NCBI GenBank assembly: GCA_020809705.1 | Contig: CP085832.1 | Coordinates: forward strand, 4,278,001-4,342,000 | Source of the DNA: Calonectria ilicicola | Taxonomy: Eukaryota; Ascomycota; Sordariomycetes; Hypocreales; Nectriaceae | Direction: 5' to 3' | Length of the DNA: 64,000 nucleotides | In this document: piece by piece, positions 23,795 through 34,397 of the stretch | Layout of the letters: each line of letters opens with the position of its first letter | How positions within the stretch are numbered: the first letter of the stretch is position 1 | Program-made: the position numbers and the translations under genes | The notes under the pieces: generated by a model | Told to the model about the DNA's origin: nothing | Databases searched by the model: none | The model's input: only the letters and a program-made list of their open reading frames with translations

Positions 23795-26142
23795 ATGGCG
23801 CCGTCGACCGCAACCCCGTCGAACCTGCATCGCGCACCTGTGTGAGTTATGCACGGATGCCATGGCAACTGCGTGCTAATTTTGTTTCTAGTGCCTGTCT
23901 CAACTGTAGAGCAGCAAAGGTTCGATGTCTCGTGTCACAGAGACGAGATCGATGCGACCGCTGCATCACCAATGATGCCGAATGTGTTTTCACCCAGCCA
24001 AAGAGGGCCAGAGTCAGGGCCCAACCATATGCTCACCGTCTGAGACAGCGCCCAGCTCATTCACGTGCTCAATCGAGGGATGACGTTCAGGAGCCAGACT
24101 CTATTCAGTCATCATCATCCTCCCCGACAGATGTGCATGAAACGATTTCCGTGCTTCCGCCTCCCACCCCAATCAGCCACGAATCTCAATCAATTCCTCA
24201 CACAGATGATGCTCTTCAGCCTCTTATCACAGCCCAAGTTAGAGCAAGGATCGTCGCAACATTAGCGACGCTCAAAGGAAAGAGAGGATCACCGTTTAGC
24301 TTTATAACGTCCGGTGATCGACCATCTATTGCCACAAGGACTGGGGTTGATGAACCAGTACATGCGTCGCAATCGCAGCAGACGGCTTCGGAAAAGCCTT
24401 CGTCTGGGCCACCTTCTTTGAAGTTATCATGGCTCCTGCGCCCTTTGCCAGCCGGCACTCGGCATGTAAGCGAAGATGACCGTCAACCTTGGGTCAAGAT
24501 GCCAACTTACATCTCTTCCATGTCGCTTGGACAGACCATTTCAGACCCGATTGAAGCGGGAATTCTCACTCATGCGGCATCAGTAGCACTATTTACGCAT
24601 TTTATGCTGGAAATGAACGCGAAATGGGAATACGTCCTCGACCCTAATTTCGATACCCACGACGATGTTCGGCGACGTAGTCGATTGCTATTCGCCACTA
24701 TACTGTTTTGTTCTTCTAAGTTTTCCAATTATACGAATGGGAATCTAGCTTTTGTGACGGATCCATTTGTCCAAAGTCGGCTCTGCAGCCTAGCCCGAAA
24801 CCTAGCGATTAAAGCAATGGCAGAGGGCGACAGATCGATCGAATTGATGCAAGCCTTTTACTTTCTTGTCTGCTGGAAAGATGCAGATGATGACGTCTCT
24901 TATCTACATAGCGGCTATGCCTTTCGCATCCTTCATGATCTGGACCTGGATCAAAATGATGACAATAAGCTCCAAGTAGCGCGTCGAAGGCGAACATGGC
25001 TTGCGCTTTTTAGACAGGATAAGCAGCAAAGTCTTTTCTTTATGAGACGAGCATTTCTAAACCAAGGCGACGAGGACTCCCCTTTCGTTGGAGATCTCGA
25101 TACATGGCTCAAGATGCAACACGCACTACCCTTGGATTTTATCGCTTGCTGCAGCGCCGATGTTCGTCGAATACAGGCGAAACTGCGCTTTATGGTCCAA
25201 AAGGCCTCGTCCATCATGTTGCCTTGTATTTTGGACGTCATGGATTCAGAACTGAGTAAATGGAAATTGCTATGGAAAAATCATCTGCAGGGCGAAGGAA
25301 GGCTGAATACAAATGATAACCCGCAACTTGATCGGAGACTTTTGGGCCCGAACAGAGATCACGCTAGCATACTGATGGGGCTTTGGGAGCACAGTGTTAG
25401 ACTCAACATTTCCTCCGCTGTTCTCCGACAGGCTTTAATGGCCTCAGTTACATCGTCGCTTCGCTCTAATGGACAGACACTGCCTTCATCCTTGGGTCTT
25501 GATCTTTTTGGTATCGAAAGGACAATGTCTCTTGATGTCCCCGGGTTGATTAGCAGTGTAGAAGGAGCCTTTGGAACTCTGAGGTACTATCTTTCATTCA
25601 ACATTGATGATTTGAGACGCGGCCCAGATGCAGTCCTCCTGCTCGGCCCGAACGCAGCCCTGTTTTTGTGTTTGTTGCTGTGTCTTCCTTGCAACGGCAT
25701 CCTTGGCCCAGCCTTCCAACGAACGGCGATAAGTCTCATTCAGGACGTGACCCGGCATGTGGGTCAAGCCATAAAATCACCCCAAGACACTCTTGTTCTG
25801 CATCATGCATATCTTGATTCACTTGTTAGCCTTTTGGTCCCTGCGACTCCGGCCTGGCATTCAAACATGCATGAGGCTGTGGGAGCTCCAGCGTTTGATT
25901 TGTCACAGTCAAATCTCGATGCAGATGAACTTCACCTCGATGAAACAACGCTACAGGCAGCTCACGTGCTGGCAGGCGGAATGGGCGGGTTAAATGGCAA
26001 CATTGATGTCAATGATGGTATTTTCTGCTTGACAAGTGAGCCTGAGCAAAACTTGCACATGCAAAGCCTGGCTAATTTATTAGATACGAGCTTCTTCTGG
26101 GAAATGCCACCAACGATCGGAGATGTCGATGTAGAAATGTAG
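23795..26142 (+). CDS. Zn2Cys6 transcription factor
   Basis: Fungal transcription factor of 765 aa. Exon 1 is 23795..23841 and exon 2 is 23892..26142; the 50-bp intron (gtgagt...ttctag) sits just before the zinc cluster, so the true N-terminus is MAPSTATPSNLHRAPVACLN. The binuclear cluster is CLNCRAAKVRC...RCDRCITNDAEC (residues ~18-46), followed by a basic linker (QPKRARVRAQ). Residues ~85-190 are Ser/Pro-rich. From ~215 a helical middle-homology-like region (PIEAGILTHAASVALFTHFM, then the RRSRLLFATILFCSSKF helix) resembles the regulatory domain of fungal Zn2Cys6 activators. It is divergent from an SDR, and the proline block begins 1.2 kb beyond its 3' end. It could regulate either group; the target is not established. 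Confidence 0.92.
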
Positions 26143-26358
26143 CTACTGGACATGAGCAATTTATCAACGCATGCATCAAATGTGAAATTCTGGCCCCATA
26201 TTAAATCGACGTATCCCGACTCATAATCGCACAAGGCTGAGGAGGTGTGGAAAGCGGGGTTAGGCTTCATTGCCTTTGATCTTAGCATCCTTATCAGCAT
26301 CTCCCTATTGAAGTAATTATTCTCAAATCACCCAGGTTTGTGTTCTACAGTCGTGAAG

Positions 26359-26367
26359 TTATAAATA
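26359..26367 (+). promoter_or_regulatory. TATA-like element
   Basis: ttataaata about 100 bp before the ATG at 26466, suitably placed for a core promoter of the small NIF3/YqfO-insert-like gene. Confidence 0.45.
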
Positions 26368-26465
26368 CCCGGAGAGTGTGTAATAGAGACTAATGAGTTG
26401 AAAGAGTCTTGCACACCCACCATTGACTACCCATCGCTGACATTAATCAGTGTTTTGCTTCCAAT

Positions 26466-26885
26466 ATGGCCAGTTCTACCAAGACCGCATACAAAATTGT
26501 ATTCAATGTTCCAGAGTCGCATGCATCTTCATGCAAATCCGCCATGATTGCCGTTGGTGCCGGGCGCACTGGGGAGGGATCTACACAACGCTGCTGGAGC
26601 ACACCAGGTACCGGTCAGTTCCGACCAGGGGATGCAGCGAACCCCCATATTGGGTCTGTAGGAAATTTAGAACAAGTAACAGAAATTCGAGTTGAAATCT
26701 CTTGTGCCGGAGAAGATGTTGTGAGGAAGGCGGTTGATGCGCTCAAGAGGTAAGTTCATGACCAACTCAGGCCTGAGGGATAATTCTGTCCGGTTTTTAT
26801 AAGTACAAGAATGAACTAACGCTTTCTAAGTGCGCACCCATATGAAGAGCCTTCCTATAAAGTGCTCAAGATAGAAGACTTTTGA
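26466..26885 (+). CDS. small NIF3/YqfO-insert-like protein
   Basis: Protein of 112 aa. Exons are 26466..26749 and 26831..26885 with a gtaagt...tctaag intron. The sequence matches the small ferredoxin-like (PII/CutA-like) domain inserted in NIF3/YqfO proteins and also found alone (COG3323-type). The signature runs KIVFNVPESH, VGAGRTGEG, a GTGQFRPGDAANPHIGSVG stretch, EIRVEISC, and the C-terminal SAHPYEEPSYKVLKIE, where HPYEEP is diagnostic. Splicing is needed to complete this last motif, which confirms the intron. The stand-alone protein is common in fungi, and its activity is unknown; the fold suggests small-ligand or metal binding. It lies between the regulator and the proline block, with no evident operational link. 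Confidence 0.85.
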
Positions 26886-27325
26886 TCATGGGTTATTGTT
26901 CATTGCGGCTGTTCTCGAAAATAAGCTTATGAAGTGGATGGGTGATCAACGTGCTGGACCCAGACGATACCTGACTTGGGGAGGGGAAATGGCCAGAAGA
27001 CAATGTAAAGTTTGTCCTCCAGTCTTGAACAATCTTGTGCAAGATATTTGATTATTGTGCCCATGGGGTGTCAATCGGGCAGTTGAATGGTCTGACCATG
27101 CTCCTGGCTATTGTTTGGCTCGAAAAAAGAATTCTCACTGATTTGAAAGGGGATGAAGGACCACAAGTCGACCTCCACCCAACTGAATAAGTCTGGTGTA
27201 ATCATTATGATGTAATTGTGGCATCCACGTCTTGAAAAAAAGCGACAGCACAGGCTTACATGTCCTAAAGAACGTTATGTCGATGAGATGGTGATGGATA
27301 TTTATTATCTAAAGGAATAGATAGA
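26886..27325. other. intergenic region
   Basis: Convergent intergenic space between the NIF3-like gene (+) and P5C reductase (-). I see nothing in it beyond likely 3' UTRs. Confidence 0.5.
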
Positions 27326-28257
27326 TCAAGACTTGGACATCTGCTTGGATCTCTCGGCCGCAGCCAAGATTGCGCTTGTAAATGCCGATCTGACACCCTG
27401 TCGCTCCAGCTCCAAGAGGGCCCTGATTGAACACCCTCCAGGGGAGGCAATCTGCTCACGTAGTACTCCTGGATGATTTCCAGCAGGTACCAAACTCATC
27501 ATACCAATAGCACTGTTTACCACTAAGTCCTGCATGTCTTGTCGCTTAACTCCTTCAGCAACAGCAGCATCCAGCAGGCCATCAACAGCTAAAAGTAGTA
27601 AAGAGCCAGCACACCCAACAAGCACAGCGGAAATGTCAAAGGAGCTTTCTTCGATGAGCTTGGTCTGGCCCACTTGCCCAAAGACCCAAGATGCGATTTC
27701 GAGACTTCGTTGAGAAATTGTTTTCATGTTGGCCGTATATAACGTCACGGCTGATCGAATTTTGGCAGCCATGTTCGGCATTGCACGAATGGCTTGGAAG
27801 GGCTCTGAATTCTCAGAAATAGGTTGACCTTCGTGAACTAACCGATAAAGCTCTTTGGTGGTGATTCCAGCCATAATGCTGAGGATCAATTTGCCACGAA
27901 GAGCTTCTCGTACTCCCGGAGCGCTAAATACGGACTCCCTCTTAATTGGCTTCACGGCAAACACAACAACATCTGCTTGTTTAATAGCGCTGGCGTTTTC
28001 GTCGTGCAGTAATACTTCAAGGCGAGATGCCTGCGCAGTCAAGGAATCTTCAACACGGCTTTTAGAGGACTCCGTAGCAACGGTAGCGATGACGCGTTTT
28101 ACACTAACGCCGCTTTTGTTGGTTGGGTCGAGTATTCCAGCTGCGATTGCGGTTCCCAAGTTTCCTACTTCAGTTATTAGGACACTTCTTTTTCGAAACT
28201 TGGGACGGGCTTACCACAGCCGACGATGGCGAATGTTAATGGAACAGCGGTATCCAT
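27326..28257 (-). CDS. pyrroline-5-carboxylate reductase
   Basis: P5C reductase of 293 aa, which reduces 1-pyrroline-5-carboxylate to proline with NAD(P)H, the last step of proline synthesis. Exon 1 is 28257..28215 and exon 2 is 28164..27326; the 50-bp intron cuts the nucleotide-binding motif, which splicing restores as FAIVGCGNLGTAIAAGIL. The NAD(P) domain continues with VVFAVKP. The C-terminal dimer domain shows the conserved GCAGSLLLLAVDGLLDAAV, then SPGGCSIRALLELERQGVRSA, the P5CR signature with Cys where bacteria have Thr. It sits with the two catabolic enzymes for proline rather than with synthesis genes, and shares their promoter motif. That suggests a paralogue devoted to a proline-P5C cycle or P5C detoxification (inference). 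Confidence 0.93.
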
Positions 28258-28974
28258 AATGTCAATATGTCGAATTTCAAGTGGTGATGTTTTTGTGGCA
28301 ATGTACGGTTGATTTCGTCGAGGACTCTTGACAGTAAATAAACCACAGCATTAGTAACATGTCAGTTAATAATAGATCTAAGAAAAATAGGCTGGAAATT
28401 GCAAGAAAGAATGATGCGGTCCGGAGATCGTAACCGAAGTTGTTCTCGGACCGACACCTTATTCAACGGCCCGAGGGCGAATGTGCACCTCATAGTTTGC
28501 CACCAGAGGGCATTCGTTGATAACCTGTTGTATCATAGTTTGTCACAATTCCTTCATGGCAGCTGCTACTTTGTTTGGAAAGGTTCAAGGCTTGTTCTTC
28601 AGTGAATTCCACATTGTTGAGGTTGATATCGCGAAAGGAGGTCCAATAGAAATGACCCAGGAGCTTAGATCTAAAGCAAGGTAATTCAATTTCATAATAC
28701 GTATGATCGAAAGGCTTCTTTCTCGACCATCGCATATGGCTGTCTTCTATTTCTATTTCATTTCTCTTAGTTCTTTCCCACCTATTTTATCCTTGACCAG
28801 CGATCTTATTTGCTATGAAATGAATTCAATTCATGGGGCAATTAGATCAGCAAACTAGTTTTAATGCTCATCAATCACTGAAGATATACAACGTGGACAC
28901 GTAACCACGTCAACCTGACAATGGCTGTCTCTGCTAGGCAGACAGATCTATTTATTTTAGCCTATCTCAATGTA
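28258..28974. other. intergenic region, P5C reductase promoter
   Basis: Contains the promoter of P5C reductase, including three CGG-N-CCG sites, and the 3' side of P5C dehydrogenase. No gene is supported. Confidence 0.5.
28417..28473. promoter_or_regulatory. three CGG-N-CCG sites, P5C reductase promoter
   Basis: CGGTCCG at 28417..28423, CGGACCG at 28447..28453 and CGGCCCG at 28467..28473, spaced 30 and 20 bp apart (start to start), so close to whole helical turns. They lie 160-216 bp upstream of the P5C reductase ATG. The flanks share ctcgg or ccggaga with the other proline-block sites. Confidence 0.6.
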
Positions 28975-30702
28975 TTATTCTGCAATGTGACATGAACTCA
29001 AAGTACTGCTTCCACATTCAAATGAGTCTTTGACACATCGAATACTGGAAAATCTCAGTAAGACATTGACTGAGTTTGCCTTGTCATTTGTCCCACTACC
29101 CCTCGCTCCACCGAAAGGATTCGCACCTATAACTGCTCCAGTGCACTTATCATTAATGCAAAACATGCCAACCGAGTCTCTCAATTTCGCATCTGCAATT
29201 TTTATAGCATCGATGTCTCTTGCAAATAGAGATCCCGTTAAGCCATATTCGGTAGTACGGTCGATAAGGTCGCACACATCCTCAAAGCCACTTGGCGAGG
29301 CATCGTCATACGTCTGGACAGCGAACAGTGGCCCAAAAAGTTCTCTGGTCATCAAATCCGACTCTGCACTCTTGTCGGTCGGGTTGACTTCAAAAATGGC
29401 AGGCTGAACGAAGAAGCCTTTGCTACCGTCTTGTTTGCCACCGTAGAGAAGGTGGTGCCCATCCTTCTGAGCACGTTCCACAAATTCACCAAACTTCTCA
29501 AATGATGCTTGGCACACAACAGGTCCGAGAGGATGGTGAAGCTGCTTGACATCATCTCCATGTGTCATCTTAGCAGCCTCACGTAGCAATGCCTTCCTTA
29601 AATCGCCCTTCTCCCACATGGACTTAGGTACAAAGAAGCGTGACAACGCACTGCACTTCTGACCCTGAAATTCGTAAGCTGAGCGTACAGCGGCCGACGC
29701 CAGCCAGTTCACATCTTCGAATGAATTGTGAACCAAATGGAAGTTCTTGCCACCACTTTCGCCCACTACCCGTGGGAAGGTTTTGTAAATATTGGCGTTT
29801 ATACCAATTTGGGCCGTGAGCTTTCTCAGAACAGCCGATGAACCAGTGTAATGAAGCCCAGAGAAATGAGGGCTGGCGAGTACAGGATCAACTACAACTG
29901 CCGGATCTGCCACAGGAAGGAATTGAATAACACCCTTTGGAAGTCCAGCTTCTTCCATAATTTGGTATAAAAGATAGTTTGATAAAACAGCCATTGGCGA
30001 GGGCTTCCACAAGACCACGTTTCCGAGAATGGCCGGTGTAAACGCAATGTGACCGCCCAAAGCAGTGAAATTGAAAGGCGAAATACCAAGTATAAAGCCC
30101 TCTAGTGGGCGGTAATCAAGGGTACTATAAGCTGAATCTGTTTGTTTGGGTGGCTGTTGCTGGTAGAGCTGGTGGCAAAAATAGACATGAAAATTGAGGG
30201 TATCGATAACCTCTGTGATACAATCACCCTCAGCTTGTCCACATGTCTTGCCCTGTCCAATCATAGTAGCGGCCATTAGCTTCCACCGGTACTTCGGAGA
30301 CTCGACAAGCTTCGCGGCTCTCTTGTAAATGGCAGCCCGTTGGTGGAACGGCATGTTAGCCCATTTCTTTCTTGCTTCAAGAGCCCCGGGTATCGCCTTC
30401 TTTTCGATCGCATCTCGGTCGACTTCGTGATAGCGAGCTAGTGGGGCTCCATTTCGATTCCAGGGATTAACTTGAGAACTCTCGCGACCGTTATAGATTC
30501 GCTCGCCGTTGATAATGCTGGGTATTTCGGCTGTGGTGCTTTCCATCTCAGCTAGGGCAGCCACGAGAAGCTTCCTCTCTTCTGAACCAGGGGCATATGA
30601 GAACTAGAAATATCGGTTAGGTTCCTTGAGCCAGACGAGCATTAGTTGGGGATCACTCACGCCTTCAGCATTGGCTGGCTCAGGATAACGAACTGAAGCC
30701 AT
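28975..30702 (-). CDS. delta-1-pyrroline-5-carboxylate dehydrogenase
   Basis: Mitochondrial-type P5C dehydrogenase of 556 aa (aldehyde dehydrogenase superfamily), which oxidises P5C/glutamate semialdehyde to glutamate, the second step of proline breakdown. Exon 1 (30702..30661, MASVRYPEPANAEG) joins exon 2 (30603..28975, FSYAPGSEERKLL) through a gtgagt...tctag intron, giving the usual start of the family. Substrate and cofactor regions are well preserved: GFILGISPFNFTALGG, LWKPSPMAVLSNY, the catalytic Glu in PRVVGESGGKN, the catalytic Cys in YEFQGQKCSALSR, and NPFGGARGSGTNDKANS near the end. An obvious cleaved mitochondrial presequence is not visible. It is adjacent to and co-oriented with proline dehydrogenase, as in the prn cluster of Aspergillus nidulans. 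Confidence 0.95.
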
Positions 30703-30838
30703 TTTTTCGGATTCGCGTTTTTTTTTTCCAACGTCAATAAGATAGTATCGATTATTTTTGTCAGATTGATATTTTGCAGATTCATATATTTCACAACGCA
30801 GAGAGAGATAGTGCATGTTTTCCAAGCAAAAGTTGCCT

Positions 30839-30891
30839 CGGGCCGGTTGCAAAATGTCGAGCTAAATTAGATCGCGCCCTTTTCCGGACCG
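30839..30891. promoter_or_regulatory. two CGG-N-CCG sites, P5C dehydrogenase promoter
   Basis: ctcgggccgg (CGGGCCG at 30839..30845) and tttccggaccgaga (CGGACCG at 30885..30891). They lie 137-189 bp upstream of the P5C dehydrogenase ATG. The second site is the near-exact reverse complement of the site in the proline dehydrogenase promoter. Confidence 0.65.
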
Positions 30892-31173
30892 AGACAAATA
30901 TCGGGTTGCGGTGCCGATTTTTAGTCTTGCTAGGAGCGGACAGAAAACCAATATTATCGGCAGTTGTGCGAAAGTTGATATAGACTTGATGGGAATTGGA
31001 ACGAGATGCAACTGAACAGCCAAAAGATGTGACACTTTACAGACTTAAACTCTCAAAAGATAAACATCAGATGGACAGTGGAAGGACGTTAAGATGTAGC
31101 GACACATGTGGTAATTATTTTAAAGTTGGATTTCTACCGAAAATCTATACGCATAATTCGATCATCTTAAACT

Positions 31174-32997
31174 TTACGAAGAAAATGGCCACAGCCGTCG
31201 CTGAAGCTCACGGCCCAACCGAACCCTCTCAGATTCTGCTCCACCTCTTCCTTCAAGCACAGCCTTATTCTCGGTAGCTCGTCGTGCTAAAAACGGGAGG
31301 CATTCTTTCAAGTCGCCATAGTTCATTGACTGCAATAGCAAAGTTAGTCAATAGAAAGCTCGATACCAAATTTTCACTCACTTTGACGACAAAAGGAAGT
31401 CCGCTCTCAGTTGTGACAGATCCAGTGATTCTATTCGTAAGATCATCCTTCATTCCTGAATAAACAATACAATGTCAAAACTTGGCTTTCTTATCGTAAT
31501 TCAAGTGTCAATCAATCACTTACCATACAGTTGGGCGAAAGCAATACTTCCAGCAACCTCATTAGGCACTTGAAGCTTTCCATTCCCCCCTTGATGCTTC
31601 GCCAACCCATGTTTCTCCAGCAATTTGATCCCAAGGTCGATGCTATTGGAATTGTGGGTGGCAAATACAACACCAATCTTAGAATGGCCCGTACTGTGCA
31701 CCTGGTCGGCAATGGTAGAAAATGTCTTCTCAATGCCGTAGTTGAAGCTTGCATCGGTTAACTCTTTTGTAGACCAAACTGGCCCCTCTCCTTCTTTGCC
31801 TTCTTTGCGCCATCGTTCACCCTCGGTTACAATGTATGCCCCCCTAACTTGTTTAAAGAGTAATTTATATCCTTTCTCTTTCGCTCGAAGAATCTGCTGG
31901 TCAAGTAGCTGAGGATATCTTCTCAAATATGCTTGGAAGGATGCAATACAGGTGGCAGGTCCATCCAGTGTGTTGTACTTCTGCATGAGCTCCTCTGTCA
32001 AACTGTCAATAACAGGTTGGTACCACGTCTGTTCTGCATCGATAACAATGCGAACATTATTATCGCGTGCTTTAGCTGCCATTGTTTCCAACGTGCTTCG
32101 AAGACCAACTAGTTGCTCCCGGTCTGCATCAGTGACGCCTTTGCCATTCAATGCAACCTCCCAGTCTCCATCATGTGGCAATCCAGGATAAGGAACATCC
32201 TTGTCTAAACCCTTTTCCACTTTCGCGGCTAGGATTGCCTTCGAGCCATTGTAGAGAGCAATGGGATGAGGGAGCAGACCTGTGACCTTGATTCTTACCC
32301 AAAATCTGTTGTCACCGCTAGTCGAAGCCGTATCTGGAAAATATTTCTTTGCGAGCTTTCCTTGAACCTCGATTGAAGAGAGCACTTCCTTCGTCTGAGC
32401 TAGAATCAACTCTGGGTCTTTGCTGGATCCATCCAGCTTGGCCTCAATACAATACCCCAAAAGAGTACCAATCTTCTCATTTCGAAGGCTCTCTATGTTT
32501 GGGATGCATTCCGGCGTTGTTTCTCCACCAAGGAACTGTGCAAAAAACGTCCAGAGAATGAACGCGTTTGTAATAGAGGAAAGGAGTGGGACTCTAGAGA
32601 CGACGCTGTAAAGATTCTCGCTCATATCTACCCAAGTAGGTGAAGAGCAAAATGCAAAAGCACTATATAATACCAGTTAGACATTTGTGCTTTTAGTACT
32701 GCAAATTAACACTCACACCCAACCTGAAAGAACTTTACTAAACGGGACGTTTGAAAGGGCTTTTGCATCTCTAGGGTCCTCAGGGAAGTCATGATGGTCC
32801 TTTCTTGACCATAGAAGCCCAAGAATGGCTACGCTTGTACCCCCCGCAGCGTAAAGAAATCTCTTATCTTTGAATGCGGCACCGGTTTTCCATGTAAAAG
32901 ACTGCGCAGAGCTTGATGTCGATCGAATTGTAGGTCGAGACGGCGCCAGTAACCGGCGGTTCGTCGCTAGGCAAGCCCGTTGCCTTGCTGCAAACAT
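31174..32997 (-). CDS. proline dehydrogenase
   Basis: FAD-dependent proline dehydrogenase (PF01619) of 549 aa, which oxidises proline to P5C at the inner mitochondrial membrane. Four exons: 32997..32717, 32662..31524, 31455..31382 and 31329..31174. All introns are canonical and restore the ends GMKDDLTN and SMNYGDLKECLPFLARRATEN, the latter typical of the family C-terminus. The N-terminus (MFAARQRACLATNRRLLAPS, Arg/Ser-rich) looks like a mitochondrial targeting peptide and is followed by a hydrophobic stretch (RFLYAAGGTSVAILGLLW). Catalytic-barrel motifs include VRIVIDAEQTWYQP, KLLFKQVRGAYIVTEGERWR and VVFATHNSNSIDLG. It stands head-to-head, across 1.4 kb, with an amino-acid transporter and shares the CGG-N-CCG element. 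Confidence 0.95.
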
Positions 32998-33113
32998 TTC
33001 GTGATTTGATAGTAGCAAGCTGTATTGTTCTTTGGAGATTTTTAGAGCAAATATTTTCGGGAATAGATGTGCTTCGCTATTAGTAAAATGAAAACAGCGT
33101 GGTCTTGTGTTCT

Positions 33114-33120
33114 CGGTCCG
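33114..33120. promoter_or_regulatory. CGG-N-CCG site, proline dehydrogenase promoter
   Basis: tctcggtccggaaa contains CGGTCCG, about 120 bp upstream of the proline dehydrogenase ATG. Its reverse complement matches the P5C dehydrogenase site (ttccggaccgaga). Confidence 0.65.
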
Positions 33121-33359
33121 GAAATCTATGATATCTGCCTTGCTAGATTCCGAGGCGAAAGGCTCGAGTAAACTTTAGACGGCGGCGTCAATGATGAGCG
33201 TATATTCTAATTTTCTTCATATGTAAACAGTGTCAAACAATTACTTGACAAATATTATTTTTCCAATGGTGATGTATGAATGCCACTTGTTCTAGAAACC
33301 TCCTGTTCTCTCGTTTAGATTCCATCTTCATTCAAGCGTGGCTGAAGTGGGTCGCAACT

Positions 33360-33384
33360 CGGGCCGGATGAGGGTCTCGGTCCG
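33360..33384. promoter_or_regulatory. paired CGG-N-CCG sites between PRODH and transporter
   Basis: ctcgggccgga (CGGGCCG at 33360..33366) and tctcggtccggga (CGGTCCG at 33378..33384), 18 bp apart in the space between two divergent genes, where they could serve both. Confidence 0.6.
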
Positions 33385-34224
33385 GGAGCGTTGGCATGGC
33401 TCCTCGAAATTATCATCCGAAAATGATTCGATTGGCACTTATTGTACTATTCCGGGTACAATCTCAGAGTGAAATCCGGGGACCCTGATGCAATATATTT
33501 ACCTCAAGATGACAAATGGTTCTCAGACAATAATCCCCCCCCCTGAGTTCACTCACATGCACAAATTCTCTTGTTGTTTTAGATTAGATATTTGAGCAAG
33601 CAGTGCTTTCTTGTAACAGGTAAAGTATTTACGTATATATTGAAATGTCTTAGGGTTCGTATCCGTCCACAAACAAAGGCTGCGTGGTGTAGATTTAGCG
33701 GCCACGAGAACTCGGTCATCGTCCTTTGAAGTACAAATCAAACTCAATCTTACATTATACCGAAAAGTGGTATTTTAAATTCGAACCCTTATACAAAACT
33801 GAAACGGGGCGGTAAGGATATAGCCAATGGCATATGGTGTGTGAGTTTGATACTACGTAAGTGGTCATTTGGGCTTTATCGCCTCCCGGCCAACCAACGC
33901 AGTCATAATTTATACTCAGATGACAGAATTGGTCATAATATTTGAAGGGCCTTATCAGGGACATCTGCAATTGCAATATGGAAACTAAAAAGGTGATAAC
34001 CATGCTGTCTACGTTGCAAAGAAGAATATCCTTGTTTTTTAGAAAACACAATTTTCTTCTAAACAATAGAAGGCGCATTAGATTGCAGTCTAACCCCTAT
34101 TCTTGCTTTAGTAAGTCCACCCCCGCGTTACTTCCCCAGGTTTTCTCCACATATATCAATAGATTGATCATAACAGCCTTAGCTTCAATCGCCTGACGCG
34201 TAGCAGTTCGCTTAGCGTAGTCCT

Positions 34225-34231
34225 CGGCCCG
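34225..34231. promoter_or_regulatory. CGG-N-CCG site, transporter promoter
   Basis: ctcggcccggaga contains CGGCCCG about 170 bp upstream of the amino-acid transporter ATG, with the same extended flanks as the proline enzyme promoters. Confidence 0.6.
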
Positions 34232-34397
34232 GAGAGATAAGACACTTTGAGAGTAATCACAGGTATGTTTATTATAAGACGAGGCCGATGAATTTGATAT
34301 GTCTAGCTTTTTTATTGCGTCGCTGCATTTCTCAGCCATCTCCATCTCTTTTCATATTCCCCTTCTGAATCAATTACTTCCATCAAACATCTTAAAC

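Larger units (their letters stand above)
33121..34397. other. divergent promoter region, no gene
   Basis: Shared upstream region between proline dehydrogenase and the amino-acid transporter. Apart from CGG-N-CCG sites it holds only short frames without domains or start context. A run of C at 33535-33542 is present. Confidence 0.5.
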
